Below are positions 7,784-16,974 of a DNA stretch of 53,847 nt, piece by piece. The notes beneath the pieces are model-generated. The model had not been told where the DNA came from. It searched no databases and saw only the letters and a list, made by a program, of their open reading frames with translations. Position 1 is the first letter of the stretch; each line of letters begins with the position of its first letter. Source of the DNA: Verrucomicrobiota bacterium (lineage in GTDB: Bacteria; Verrucomicrobiota; Verrucomicrobiia; Limisphaerales; Fontisphaeraceae); assembly GCA_037139415.1 (NCBI GenBank), contig JBAXGN010000022.1, positions 1-53,847 on the forward strand. The letters are read 5' to 3'. The position numbers and the translations under genes are program-made.

Positions 7784-9373
7784 CTTGCCTTGCAGCACCG
7801 GTCGCTTATCCGTCGGTTTCGCGCTCATTTTGGCGATGCTGTTCAAAAATTCCACTTTGACTTTATCCCCCTCAAACCGACATGTCACCTGATCGTGGTG
7901 CGGGGTCTCATTATAACGCCAGATCATCACGAAGGTGTTGGCATCTTTCCAAGCGCCAGCCGCCGCCACTTTGTACTTGGTCTTGCCTTTGAGATGCCCC
8001 GTGGCAATCAACTTGGGCGGTGTTCCGGGCATATCGGTTTCCCCTTGCACCCAGTTTTCCAAGCCGCACACGATGGAATAGTCGCCCTGATCGTTCTGCA
8101 AGGTGAATCGGCAGGCGCCAAGTTGAAAATTGAACGTGACACTGCGCGCCGGGAGGTCGTTGGGTTCGATCTGGAACGTTTTGCCTGAAATGTCGCTGGC
8201 GATGGGAGGCACCGGCTGGCCGTGGGGCGGTTGCAGGACCAGTGAAGCCAGGGTCTGCCGCAATTGCGTGGCGGACGCCGGGTCGGGTGGCAGCGCTTGG
8301 TTTTTCATGGCGGGCAGCAGGTGTTCCCAAACCAGGTCCAACTCGCCCTGCATGTTGGGGCTTTCACTGGTGATGGCAATCACCGCATCCTGCTCCGGCA
8401 TGACGATGGTGAATTGCCCATACGCGCCGTCCCCACGAAACGCGTTATGCTGGCAGCGCCAGAACTGGTAGCAATATCCCTGCTGCCAGTCATTCTGTTC
8501 TTTCGGTCGGCTGGGATTCGCAATCACTGGCTGCTGAATCTTGAACGTGGTGGCTTCTTCCACCCATTGCGCCGGCAAGATCTGCCGCCCCTGCCAGACG
8601 CCTTGTTGCAGGTGCAGTTGCCCAAATTTGGCCAACCCCTCGGTCTGAATATTCAACCCCCAGCCGCCAGTATTGATCCCGCGCGGACACATTTCCCATG
8701 TCACGCCTTCGATTCCCAGCGGCTCGAATAAACGCGGCTTCAAATACTCCAGGATTGGCTGGCCCGTGACCTTTTGCACGATGGCCGACTGCATATACGT
8801 CGCCAGGCTGTTATAAAGAAAAACGCTGCCTGGAGGGTTGGCGATGGGCAACGCCAGAAAGGCTTTCACCCAGTTTACCTCCTCCGTCAAAGTCCTGGTG
8901 GGGTCCTTGGCGTGGCCCACGGACATGGTCAGCAAATCTTTCACCCGCAACGCTGCCAGGTGATCGCTTACGGTAGCCGGCAATTCCTCCGGGAAAAAGG
9001 ACACGACCCGGTCGCTGACCTTTAACCTGCCCTCCGCGACGGCCAAGCCAACTGAGGTTGAGGTGAAACTCTTGCTCATCGAATACAGGGTGTGCGTCAA
9101 ATCCGGTTGGTAGGGTGTCCACCAGCCTTCGGCCACCACTTGGCCATGGCGAACCATCATGAAGCTGTGGAACTCGTGTTTGCTTTTCGCGAGCGCGGCC
9201 AGAAAGGCTAATACCCCCGGCGACGATACCCCTTGCGCCTCGGGCGAGCTGCGCGGGAGTCGTTGGGTGATGGAGCGCCCGGTGGAGCGACAACCAGAAA
9301 AGGTGGAAATCAAAGTGAACCCGGCCACCCCATAGCCAAGGTGTTGAAGAAAGGCTCTGCGATTCGACGACAT
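7775..9373 (-). CDS. Exported serine hydrolase, class C beta-lactamase family
   Basis: A 532-residue protein of the PF00144 family. The active-site SxxK is S98-M-S-K101, followed by a YNS motif at 187-189 that takes the place of the usual YxN. The N-terminus has a twin-arginine pattern (NRRAFLQ), a hydrophobic stretch and a cysteine in STFSGCRS that could be lipidated, so it acts outside the cytoplasm. Residues past about 380 form an extra beta-rich domain. Family members are esterases, D-amino peptidases or carboxypeptidases; antibiotic hydrolysis should not be assumed. It is divergent from the secreted protein gene starting at 9491. Confidence 0.85.
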   Translation of the reverse strand: MSSNRRAFLQHLGYGVAGFTLISTFSGCRSTGRSITQRLPRSSPEAQGVSSPGVLAFLAALAKSKHEFHSFMMVRHGQVVAEGWWTPYQPDLTHTLYSMSKSFTSTSVGLAVAEGRLKVSDRVVSFFPEELPATVSDHLAALRVKDLLTMSVGHAKDPTRTLTEEVNWVKAFLALPIANPPGSVFLYNSLATYMQSAIVQKVTGQPILEYLKPRLFEPLGIEGVTWEMCPRGINTGGWGLNIQTEGLAKFGQLHLQQGVWQGRQILPAQWVEEATTFKIQQPVIANPSRPKEQNDWQQGYCYQFWRCQHNAFRGDGAYGQFTIVMPEQDAVIAITSESPNMQGELDLVWEHLLPAMKNQALPPDPASATQLRQTLASLVLQPPHGQPVPPIASDISGKTFQIEPNDLPARSVTFNFQLGACRFTLQNDQGDYSIVCGLENWVQGETDMPGTPPKLIATGHLKGKTKYKVAAAGAWKDANTFVMIWRYNETPHHDQVTCRFEGDKVKVEFLNSIAKMSAKPTDKRPVLQGKLA

Positions 9374-9444
9374 GGACGAATGTTACAGAATTGTTTCAGG
9401 CGGTTCAAGCACGGAATCGTATGGAACCGGCCAAATGTTTGGGA

Positions 9445-9473
9445 GAGACAACAACGTCAGCAGAGGCTATAGT
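9445..9473 (+). promoter_or_regulatory. Candidate promoter for the 9491 gene
   Basis: A TATAGT -10 box at 9468-9473 lies 17 bases after GAGACA (9445-9450), a 4-of-6 match to the -35 box. The same -10 form is found upstream of the cold-shock and GH127 genes in this window. The start codon follows 17 bases later. Confidence 0.4.
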
Positions 9474-9490
9474 ATCCCCGTGACACGACC

Positions 9491-11032
9491 ATGAACTGGC
9501 TTGCGCATCAGTATCGTCAGCAATCGCCGCCCTGGATTTCCGCCTGGGTGGGGGGATCGCTATTGGTTGCCTCGGCTCTGCCCATGGCGGCACAAACCAC
9601 CAATGCGCCACCCGAACCGCCTGCGCCCGCGCCGGTTGATAACTTGGAATTTCTGAACGGCGATCAGCTCAAAGGTGTCTTCCTGACGCATGATCTGAAG
9701 AACGGCGTGCGCTGGCAGCACCCGGCCATCAAGCAAGTGCTCACGGTCAACCCGAGCGGTATTTCGCAAATCCGCTTGAACCATCCTCGCACCAACCACC
9801 CGGAGCGCGTCAACTGCACCCTCAGCCTGGCTAACGGCGACGAACTGACGGGTTCCCTTTCAGCGTATGACGATGGTAAATTCGCGGTGGAAACCTGGTA
9901 TGCCGGACGCTTGCTGATTCCCCGCAGCGCGGTGCAGACCGCGCGCATCAGCGCCAATGCCGCCAATACGCTGTATGAAGGTCCCACCAGTCTGGACGGC
10001 TGGCTGGCCAAAAGCTCGGGAGCAGTCACGGTGTTCGGTGGCGGCTTCGGCGGTGGCCAGATCATCATCAATGGGGGCGTCCTGATCCAAAACGGACGGG
10101 TCATCACCGCCAACAATTCCCGGCAGCAAGGCGTCTGGCAGTTTAAGGACGGTTGCTTTGCCAGCACCGGCAGTGGTGCCACCATCGCGCGCCAAGTGAA
10201 TTTGCCCCCCACGTCCAACATCGAGTTTGACGTGGCCTTCTCCCGCTACCCGCAGTTCAGCCTCTATTTTTACAGCGACTTTTTAGAGGGGTTTAATGGG
10301 AACGCCTACATTCTGCAATTCGCCGCCAAGAACGTGTACCTCCGCCGGCAAGGCGGCGGTGGTGGCGGACAAAACTTCGGCAGCATTGAACTCTCCAGTA
10401 TCACTGCCAAAGGCAAGGCACGCATTTCCGTCCGCACCAATCGGGAACAGAAAACCATCGCGCTGCTGGTGGATGACCAACTGGTCAAGCAATGGATGGA
10501 TACCGGGGAACTCGGTGGGGCCGGCACCGCCATTCTGTTCCAATCTCAAAGTGCCATCCCGATCCGCTTGAGCAACCTCCGCGTCACCGAATGGAATGGG
10601 GTGATTGATGAAGCGACCACCGCCCTTTCCAACGCCAAGGAGGACCTGGTCTATCTGGCCAACCGTGACAAAGTGTCCGGCACCCTCAGCGGCATTAAAG
10701 ATGGCAAACTCAAATTCACCACCCAGTTTGCCACGCTGGATATTCCCCTCGAACGGATTTACCGCATTGATTTCAATTCGGAAAAAACCGAGAAAACCCC
10801 GCCGCGCCCCACCGACGTGCGCCTGGTCTTTGGCGGGCGTGGACGCCTGACGGTTCAACTGGAGAGCTGGGATGAACGCCAGGTGGTAGGGTCCAGTCCT
10901 GTTTTTGGCACCGCCCGCTTTCAGCCCTCGGCCTTCAGCTCCCTTCAATTCAATCTCATCAAGCCACGCGTGGACACCGACTCCAGCGATACTCCGGGCG
11001 GCATGTCCGGCGCGGGGGATTGGATGGAATAA
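9491..11032 (+). CDS. Secreted protein with repeated short beta modules and a LamG-like middle
   Basis: A 513-residue protein with a signal peptide (hydrophobic stretch about 20-34, cleavage after PMAAQ). It holds three copies of a short beta motif of the form NGDxLxG(S/T)L...DGK..... L.IP...I..I (around residues 54-96, 117-157 and 392-432). Between copies two and three lies a glycine-rich stretch and a jelly-roll-like segment (about 215-365) with IEFDVAFSRYPQFSLYF and ARISVRTNREQKTIALLVDD, similar to concanavalin-like or DUF1080 folds. The function is unknown; binding of a polysaccharide is a guess. It converges with the oxidoreductase gene, with a 12-base gap. Confidence 0.75.
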   Translation: MNWLAHQYRQQSPPWISAWVGGSLLVASALPMAAQTTNAPPEPPAPAPVDNLEFLNGDQLKGVFLTHDLKNGVRWQHPAIKQVLTVNPSGISQIRLNHPRTNHPERVNCTLSLANGDELTGSLSAYDDGKFAVETWYAGRLLIPRSAVQTARISANAANTLYEGPTSLDGWLAKSSGAVTVFGGGFGGGQIIINGGVLIQNGRVITANNSRQQGVWQFKDGCFASTGSGATIARQVNLPPTSNIEFDVAFSRYPQFSLYFYSDFLEGFNGNAYILQFAAKNVYLRRQGGGGGGQNFGSIELSSITAKGKARISVRTNREQKTIALLVDDQLVKQWMDTGELGGAGTAILFQSQSAIPIRLSNLRVTEWNGVIDEATTALSNAKEDLVYLANRDKVSGTLSGIKDGKLKFTTQFATLDIPLERIYRIDFNSEKTEKTPPRPTDVRLVFGGRGRLTVQLESWDERQVVGSSPVFGTARFQPSAFSSLQFNLIKPRVDTDSSDTPGGMSGAGDWME

Positions 11033-11044
11033 GCGGCAGCGGCT

Positions 11045-12403
11045 TTACACCCGCGTTGGATCCGGGTGTACCCACGGCGCACGGTATGGGCGCTGCAGCA
11101 GGCGGTTGGCCTCCTCGTCCCCCACCACCTGGTGTTTGACCGGGTCCCAAGCCAGCGTGCGGTTTACCTTCATCGAGAGATTCGCCAGAATGCTCGATGC
11201 GCTGGAGATGTGCCCTTCCTCAATGTCAGCCACGGGCCGCCCGCGGTTGTCGGTGCAGCGCAGCAAATCTTTCATGTGCCCGCGAATTGCCGGGGCCACA
11301 TGCCGTTCCAGTCCTTTTTCCGTTTTGTCCTCCGGGAACTGCTCATATTCGTAGGTGACGTCCTTATGCGCCGAGGGTTCATCCTTGTTGCAGGGAATAA
11401 AGTCGTAACTCATCACGCTGGCTTTCAGCGTTCCCTTTTCCCCGTAGAAGGTCATCCCCCAAGGATACTTCGGATCGGGCGGATCACCCCAGGTGCGGTG
11501 CTGCCAGATGACCTGGACATCCCCATGATCAAACGTGGCGGTCTGCGTATCGGAGATGTTCGCCCGGCTCTCCCGGTCCATCATAATGCCCCCCGTGGAA
11601 CTGATGCGCTTGGGCCAGCTCAGGCCCATCATCCAGCGCACGGCATCATGCATGTGGATGCACATGTCGCCCACAATCCCGTTGCCGTATTCCATATATG
11701 CACGCCAACTGCGCGGGTGGATCAGCTTGTTGTAGGGCCGCATCGGGGCCGGGCCCGTCCACATCTCGTAATCGAGATACTCCGGCGGCGCGGTATCCGG
11801 CGGGTTTTCCCGGGCGCGCATCCGGTAATAACAGTAGATCTCCACCAGCCCGATCTTGCCGAGTTTGCCGCTCTTGATAAATTCATCCCGCGCCTCGATC
11901 AGATGGGGCGTACTGCGGCGCTGCGTGCCCACCTGCACCACGCGATTGTACTTGCGGGCGGCCGCCAGGATGGACTGCCCCTCGACCACATCCACGCTGA
12001 TGGGCTTTTGCAGATACAGATCAGCGCCCGCTTGGATGGCGGCGATGGCCGGCAGCGCGTGCCAATGATCGGGCGTGGCAATCAGGACAATGTCCAAATC
12101 CTTTTCCTTGAGCATCTCCCGGTAATCCCCATAGATGCGCGGACGCTTCCTGGAGATCTGTTTGGCGGCGGCGATATCCGCCGCTTCGGCCACCATCCGC
12201 TTATCCACATCGCATAGGGAAACCACTTCAACTGGCGCGACCTGCAACAGGCGCCAGAGATCGCATTTACCGTACCAGCCGGTGCCAATCAGCCCGACGC
12301 GTTTCTTGACGCCATCGAATTCGGCGGCAAACGCGGGAAACTTGCTCAGAGCCAGGCCGGCGGCGCTGACTCCACTTACTTGAAGAAATTGACGGCGATT
12401 CAT
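11045..12403 (-). CDS. Tat-exported Gfo/Idh/MocA family oxidoreductase
   Basis: A 452-residue NAD(P)-dependent oxidoreductase. The twin-arginine leader MNRRQFLQVSG is followed by a Rossmann fold with RVGLIGTGWYGK (near residue 35) and the family signature DIVLIATPDHWHALPA and LQKPIS, whose lysine is the usual catalytic residue. The second domain carries HMHDAVRWMMG. Exported members in this phylum are tied to sugar or glycosidase loci, and the neighbouring rhamnosidase and isomerase genes fit carbohydrate oxidation. The start at 12403 is chosen because it begins the Tat leader; an in-frame start at 12541 would place 46 non-leader residues before it. Confidence 0.9.
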   Translation of the reverse strand: MNRRQFLQVSGVSAAGLALSKFPAFAAEFDGVKKRVGLIGTGWYGKCDLWRLLQVAPVEVVSLCDVDKRMVAEAADIAAAKQISRKRPRIYGDYREMLKEKDLDIVLIATPDHWHALPAIAAIQAGADLYLQKPISVDVVEGQSILAAARKYNRVVQVGTQRRSTPHLIEARDEFIKSGKLGKIGLVEIYCYYRMRARENPPDTAPPEYLDYEMWTGPAPMRPYNKLIHPRSWRAYMEYGNGIVGDMCIHMHDAVRWMMGLSWPKRISSTGGIMMDRESRANISDTQTATFDHGDVQVIWQHRTWGDPPDPKYPWGMTFYGEKGTLKASVMSYDFIPCNKDEPSAHKDVTYEYEQFPEDKTEKGLERHVAPAIRGHMKDLLRCTDNRGRPVADIEEGHISSASSILANLSMKVNRTLAWDPVKHQVVGDEEANRLLQRPYRAPWVHPDPTRV

Positions 12404-12849
12404 GGGCTTTAAATAAGCGCACCTGACGGCAAAAGACAAGTGCATTTCCGAGGTGGCATCAATTTCGCATTCGGTCTGCCATGCCATCCCAGAATAGTGT
12501 ACACGACAACAATTGCGGCACAGCCCCCCTGGTGACATCATTCACCGTGATTTGTTTGTTCCAATAAACTTGTCAGGTGTTATGATCTCAATCGTCAAAT
12601 CCTGTATGCATTGGTTCTCCGTTGGCAAACTTGCCCCGCCATACCAGTGAATCGTCTTTGCGATCCACGAACTGAAACGTAAAATCTCCTCGATGGCATT
12701 CGTCGGAAACATTAAGCATGTAGAAGTCGAGTTTGACATCACGAATCTCTGGCTCTTGGCGACGAAGAAATTCAATGACTCGTCACCTACATTTATGGTT
12801 GCGCTTTTTTTGATGGTCAACGGGGCAATTTCGGAGCAGCATCCGGCGC
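12404..12849. other. Intergenic stretch with a gene remnant
   Basis: Between the oxidoreductase and the GH106 gene, which point away from each other, no intact gene of convincing composition is seen. The middle carries a start-less coding fragment on the minus strand (12588-12782). The remainder should hold the two divergent promoters, but no clear -35/-10 pair was found. Confidence 0.5.
12588..12782 (-). pseudogene. Small protein remnant, probably frameshifted
   Basis: The minus strand encodes a protein-like 64-codon stretch beginning VIEFLRRQEPEIRDVKLDFY and ending GEPMHTGFDD before a TGA. It has no ATG at its front, only an internal Met, and a TGA stands immediately upstream. In the adjacent frame the upstream bases read TIKKSATINVGDE, which would join well through a one-base shift near 12783. 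I read it as the rest of a small cytosolic gene; no family is recognised. Confidence 0.4.
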
Positions 12850-15800
12850 ATGAAAACCAGGACGAAAACTTTGCTGGTCCGCGCGGCGCTGCTCGCCCTT
12901 GATGTGGCGTTGTGCGGCTACAAAAATATGGCTCGTATGGAAAGTATTGGATTGGTTCTGTGGCGGAGCTTTCGCCGCCAGGCTTCTGCGCGGGTGTCGT
13001 TGTGGGCGGTCTTCGCTTTGTTGCTGGCATATCCGGCAGCGGCCGCCGTCGCTGCTGTCCCGGCGGGGGCGGACCCGCTGGCGCGCGGGTTCGCGCAGCC
13101 GCCGGAGGCCGCCCGGCCCTGGGTGTATTGGTTCTGGCTGAGCGGCAATCTCAGCAGCAACGGAATCACCGCCGATCTGGAGGCGATGAAGCGCACCGGC
13201 ATTGGCGGGGTGCTGATCATGGAGGTGGACCAGGGCGCGCCCAAGGGTCCGGCGGATTTCGGCGGGCCGCTCTGGCGCGAGTTGTTCAAGCACGTCTGCG
13301 CGGAGGCGGAGCGGCTGGGGCTGGAGGTGAATATGAACAACGACGCCGGCTGGTGCGGCAGCGGCGGTCCGTGGATCACGCCCGAGCTTTCCATGCAGAA
13401 GATCACCGTGGCGGAGCTGGCGGTGGAAGGTCCGCGCCGCCTGGCGGAGGTGTTGCCGCAGCCCGCCATGGTGGCGAATTATTACCGGGATATTGCAGTG
13501 TTCGCGCTGCCCACGCCCGCCGGGGATGAGGTACACATGCGGGAGTTCTCGCCAAAAGTGACCGCCAGCGGGTTGAAAGCGGAGGAAGCCGGCAAATGGT
13601 TGAGCGACAAACCCAAGGCCGCGATCACGCTGGCGTTGCCCAAGACCGGGCAGCCCGCCTGGGTGCTGGTGGAGTTCCCCCAGCCGTTCCGCGCCCGCGA
13701 ATTGCGCGTGTCGGTCGCCGGTTCGGCGCGGCTGGGCTTGCATCTGGCGCTGCAATCTTCGGAAGACGGCAGTAAGTTCACGACGCTCCGGGCATTGGAT
13801 GTCAAAGCGGGCGCGGTGGAATTCACGTTCCCGGAGACTTCCGCCCGGTTTTACCGCCTGCACTGCCCACGCGCCGATGCGAAGTTGGAGAAGCTGACGC
13901 TGAGCGGCCTGGAGTTGAGCCCGCGTTACCGCATCGAGGGGATCAGCGGCAAAGCGGCGTTCACGAAGCAGGAGATTCCGCTGCAATCCACCTGGCCCGC
14001 GCTTCCGGAGACCGCCGTCGTCGCGAGCGAGCGCGTCCAGAACCTGACCGCGCAGTTGGATAAGGATGGGAAGTTGACATGGGACGTGCCCGCCGGGAAA
14101 TGGACGATTCTGCGCGTCGGGCATACCTCAACCGGCAAGGATAATCACCCCGCCCCGCTCCCGGGCCGCGGCCTGGAATGCGACAAGCTCAGCAAGGAGG
14201 CCGCCGAGGCCATGTTCAACGGGCTGATGGGCAATCTGATCAGCGACAGCCGCCCGCGCGTGCCCAAGACGCTGATCTCGACGCATATTGATAGCTGGGA
14301 GGTCGGCTCGCAGAATTGGACGCCGCGTTTCCGCGAGGAGTTCCAACGGTTGCGCGGGTATGATCCCCTGCCCTATCTGCCGGTGTTCACCGGGCGCGTG
14401 CTGGATAGCCTGGAGGTTTCCGAGCGGTTCCTCTGGGATGTGCGGCAGACGGTCTCCGATTTGCTCGTGGACAATTACGCCGGGCATTTCCGCGAGCTGG
14501 CGCACAAATATGGCATGCGACTTTCCATCGAGGCGTACGACGGCGTCCCCTGCGACGACCTCACCTACGCCGGGCGCGCCGATGAGCCGATGGGGGAATT
14601 CTGGTCGTGGGGCCGCTTCGGCGCGGCGTACAGTTCCACGGAGATGGCGTCGGCCGCGCACGTCTATGGCCGGCCAATCGTCGGCGCAGAGGCGTTCACC
14701 GCCACGGATCAGGAGAAATGGCAGGGGCATCCCGCGAACGTGAAGGACATCGGCGACTGGGCTTTCTGCGAAGGGATTAACCGCTTCGTCTTCCATCGCT
14801 ATGCGCTCCAGCCGTGGCCGGACCGCCGCCCCGGAATGTCCATGGGGCCGTGGGGGCTGCATTACGAGCGCTCGCAAACCTGGTGGGAACAATCCCGCGC
14901 CTGGCACGAGTACCTCGCACGCTGCCAGTTCCTCTTGCAGCAAGGGTTGTTCGTTGCGGATATCTGCTACCTCGCGCCCGAGCGTTCGCCGCAGCGCTGG
15001 GCGCCGCCCGTCAACGCCAAGGCCACCGGCTACACGCGTCCGGGCTATAACTTCGACGGCTGCCCGCCGGAAGTGGTCCTCACCCGCATGAAGGTGAGCG
15101 ACGGCCAATTGGTGCTGCCGGACGGCATGAGTTACCGGCTGCTCGTCCTGCCCGCCGTGGAGACCATGACGCCCAAGCTGCTGCGCAAAATCAGGGAGCT
15201 GGTCGAGGCCGGCGCCACCGTCCTGGGGCCGCGCCCGGTGAAATCCCCCAGCCTGGCCAACTACCCGCAGTGCGACGCGGAAGTGCAGCAACTCGCCGCC
15301 GAGCTTTGGGGCGATTGCGATGGCAAGAACGTTACCAAGCGCAAGCACGGCAAAGGCTACATCGCCTGCGGCGTCACGCCGGATGAGGTGCTGAATTGGA
15401 TGGGGCAACAACCGGACTTCACCGCCAAGAGCCGCCTGCGCTACATTCACCGCGTCATCGGCGATGCGGACGTGTACTTCGTGGCCAATCCGTTCCCGCG
15501 CGCGCTCGACGAAGTCTGCAAGTTCCATATCAGCGGCAAGCGCCCGGAACTCTGGTGGCCCGATACCGGACGCATGGAACCTGCCGCGCTGTATGAGGCC
15601 GAGGACTGCTGCACGCGGGTGCGCCTATCGTTCGACCCCAGCGGCTCCGTCTTCGTGGTGTTTCGGCCCGGCACCGTGCCCGCCGGAATCACCGCCGTCA
15701 AACGCGACGGCAAAACTATCCTGGACATTGCCCCGGCGGGAACCGCCGCCACCGCCGCCGGCGGGAACAATGCGGGCATAACAAATTCTTTTACCATGGC

Positions 15801-16971
15801 CGCCTGGGTCAAACCGGCGATGAATACGTTGCTGCCCAAAGAAGCGGCGGCGGGCGTCGTCAACTTGAACGCAGCGCGCAACGACGTGCTTTATCCGCCG
15901 CCCGGTCATGAGGTGTATCCCGAGCCCGGCCATTCCGGGTGCGGCTTTGCCGTGGGACAAAACGGCGTCGCCATCTATGAACATGGCGACAGCTACTTCG
16001 CCCCGCTGCTCGTTCACGCCGCGCCGCTCACCGACTGGACGCACGTGGCCATTGTCTATCGCGACCGCGTGCCCAGCCTGTACCTGAACGGGAAACTCGC
16101 CCGCCAAGGCTTGAAAAGCGCGTGGCTCGTGCACCCCGGCGTCGGCGTGCCGCACGACCGGCCGCTTGCGTCCTTCAACGGCGAACTCGGCGAACTCAAG
16201 CAAGTAGACCGCGCATTGGACGCCGCCGAAGTCAATCAGCTCATGCAGACCATGAAGCGGCAAACCGAATCCAACGTCCTCCCCGCCGTGAATGTGACGC
16301 GCGCACCGGATGGCCAGCTCTGGCTGGAGACCGCGCATTCGGGCGCTTATGAAATCGCGCGCGCCGGCGGCAAAACCGCCACCGTGCAAGTCCCGGACCT
16401 GCCGCCCGTCCAAACCGTGGAGGGGCCGTGGGAAGTCCGCTTCGCGCCCGGTTGGGGTGCGCCCGAGCGCATCACCCTGCCGCAACTTATTTCCTGGAGC
16501 GATCACGCGGAGACCGGCGTCAAATACTTCTCCGGCGCGGCCACCTACCGCACCACCTTCCAGCGTCCCGCCGCCACCACTTCCGCGCTGCGGCTGGACC
16601 TTGGCCGCGTGGAAGTCATGGCGGAAGTCAAACTCAACGGCCAGGATCTGGGCATCCTCTGGAAGCCGCCGTACCGCGTGGACCTCCCCGCCGCCGCCGT
16701 GAAGCCGGGCGAGAACGTGCTGGAAATCAAAGTGGTAAACCTCTGGATCAACCGCCAGATCGGCGACGAACAACTTCCCGAAGACAGCCAGCGCAACGCC
16801 AACGGCACCCTCAAAGAATGGCCGCAATGGTTGCAGGAAGACAAACCCAACCCCAGCGGCCGCTTCACCTTCACCAGTTGGCGGCTCTGGAAGAAATCCG
16901 ATCCGCTTGTCCCCTCCGGCCTCCTGGGCCCCGTCACCCTTCAGCCCCTGGCGCGCGTGCCGGTGAATTGA
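12850..16971 (+). CDS. GH106-type alpha-L-rhamnosidase-like glycoside hydrolase with LamG insert
   Basis: A very large (up to 1373 residues) exported enzyme. The stretch after the leader, PWVYWFWLSGNLSSNGI then TADLEAMKRTGIGGVLIMEV, is typical of family GH106, whose members remove terminal alpha-L-rhamnose from pectin and related glycans. The catalytic core continues through LRGYDPLPYLPVFTGRV and GAEAFTA. Residues about 977-1140 form a LamG/concanavalin-like domain (SFTMAAWVKP, GELGELKQVDRAL), followed by a C-terminal beta-sandwich (RTTFQRP, AEVKLNGQDLGILWKPPYRV). The signal peptide is the hydrophobic stretch at about 50-65; starts at 12928 or 12937 would give a more normal leader. Its codons are more G+C-rich than those of the flanking genes. 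It ends 3 bases from the converging isomerase gene. Confidence 0.85.
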   Translation: MKTRTKTLLVRAALLALDVALCGYKNMARMESIGLVLWRSFRRQASARVSLWAVFALLLAYPAAAAVAAVPAGADPLARGFAQPPEAARPWVYWFWLSGNLSSNGITADLEAMKRTGIGGVLIMEVDQGAPKGPADFGGPLWRELFKHVCAEAERLGLEVNMNNDAGWCGSGGPWITPELSMQKITVAELAVEGPRRLAEVLPQPAMVANYYRDIAVFALPTPAGDEVHMREFSPKVTASGLKAEEAGKWLSDKPKAAITLALPKTGQPAWVLVEFPQPFRARELRVSVAGSARLGLHLALQSSEDGSKFTTLRALDVKAGAVEFTFPETSARFYRLHCPRADAKLEKLTLSGLELSPRYRIEGISGKAAFTKQEIPLQSTWPALPETAVVASERVQNLTAQLDKDGKLTWDVPAGKWTILRVGHTSTGKDNHPAPLPGRGLECDKLSKEAAEAMFNGLMGNLISDSRPRVPKTLISTHIDSWEVGSQNWTPRFREEFQRLRGYDPLPYLPVFTGRVLDSLEVSERFLWDVRQTVSDLLVDNYAGHFRELAHKYGMRLSIEAYDGVPCDDLTYAGRADEPMGEFWSWGRFGAAYSSTEMASAAHVYGRPIVGAEAFTATDQEKWQGHPANVKDIGDWAFCEGINRFVFHRYALQPWPDRRPGMSMGPWGLHYERSQTWWEQSRAWHEYLARCQFLLQQGLFVADICYLAPERSPQRWAPPVNAKATGYTRPGYNFDGCPPEVVLTRMKVSDGQLVLPDGMSYRLLVLPAVETMTPKLLRKIRELVEAGATVLGPRPVKSPSLANYPQCDAEVQQLAAELWGDCDGKNVTKRKHGKGYIACGVTPDEVLNWMGQQPDFTAKSRLRYIHRVIGDADVYFVANPFPRALDEVCKFHISGKRPELWWPDTGRMEPAALYEAEDCCTRVRLSFDPSGSVFVVFRPGTVPAGITAVKRDGKTILDIAPAGTAATAAGGNNAGITNSFTMAAWVKPAMNTLLPKEAAAGVVNLNAARNDVLYPPPGHEVYPEPGHSGCGFAVGQNGVAIYEHGDSYFAPLLVHAAPLTDWTHVAIVYRDRVPSLYLNGKLARQGLKSAWLVHPGVGVPHDRPLASFNGELGELKQVDRALDAAEVNQLMQTMKRQTESNVLPAVNVTRAPDGQLWLETAHSGAYEIARAGGKTATVQVPDLPPVQTVEGPWEVRFAPGWGAPERITLPQLISWSDHAETGVKYFSGAATYRTTFQRPAATTSALRLDLGRVEVMAEVKLNGQDLGILWKPPYRVDLPAAAVKPGENVLEIKVVNLWINRQIGDEQLPEDSQRNANGTLKEWPQWLQEDKPNPSGRFTFTSWRLWKKSDPLVPSGLLGPVTLQPLARVPVN

Positions 16972-16974
16972 GCC

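Noticed and set aside
12817-15528. Two long minus-strand ORFs antisense to the GH106 gene
   Set aside because: G+C-rich genes often leave the opposite frame open; the sense strand has GH106 motifs throughout.
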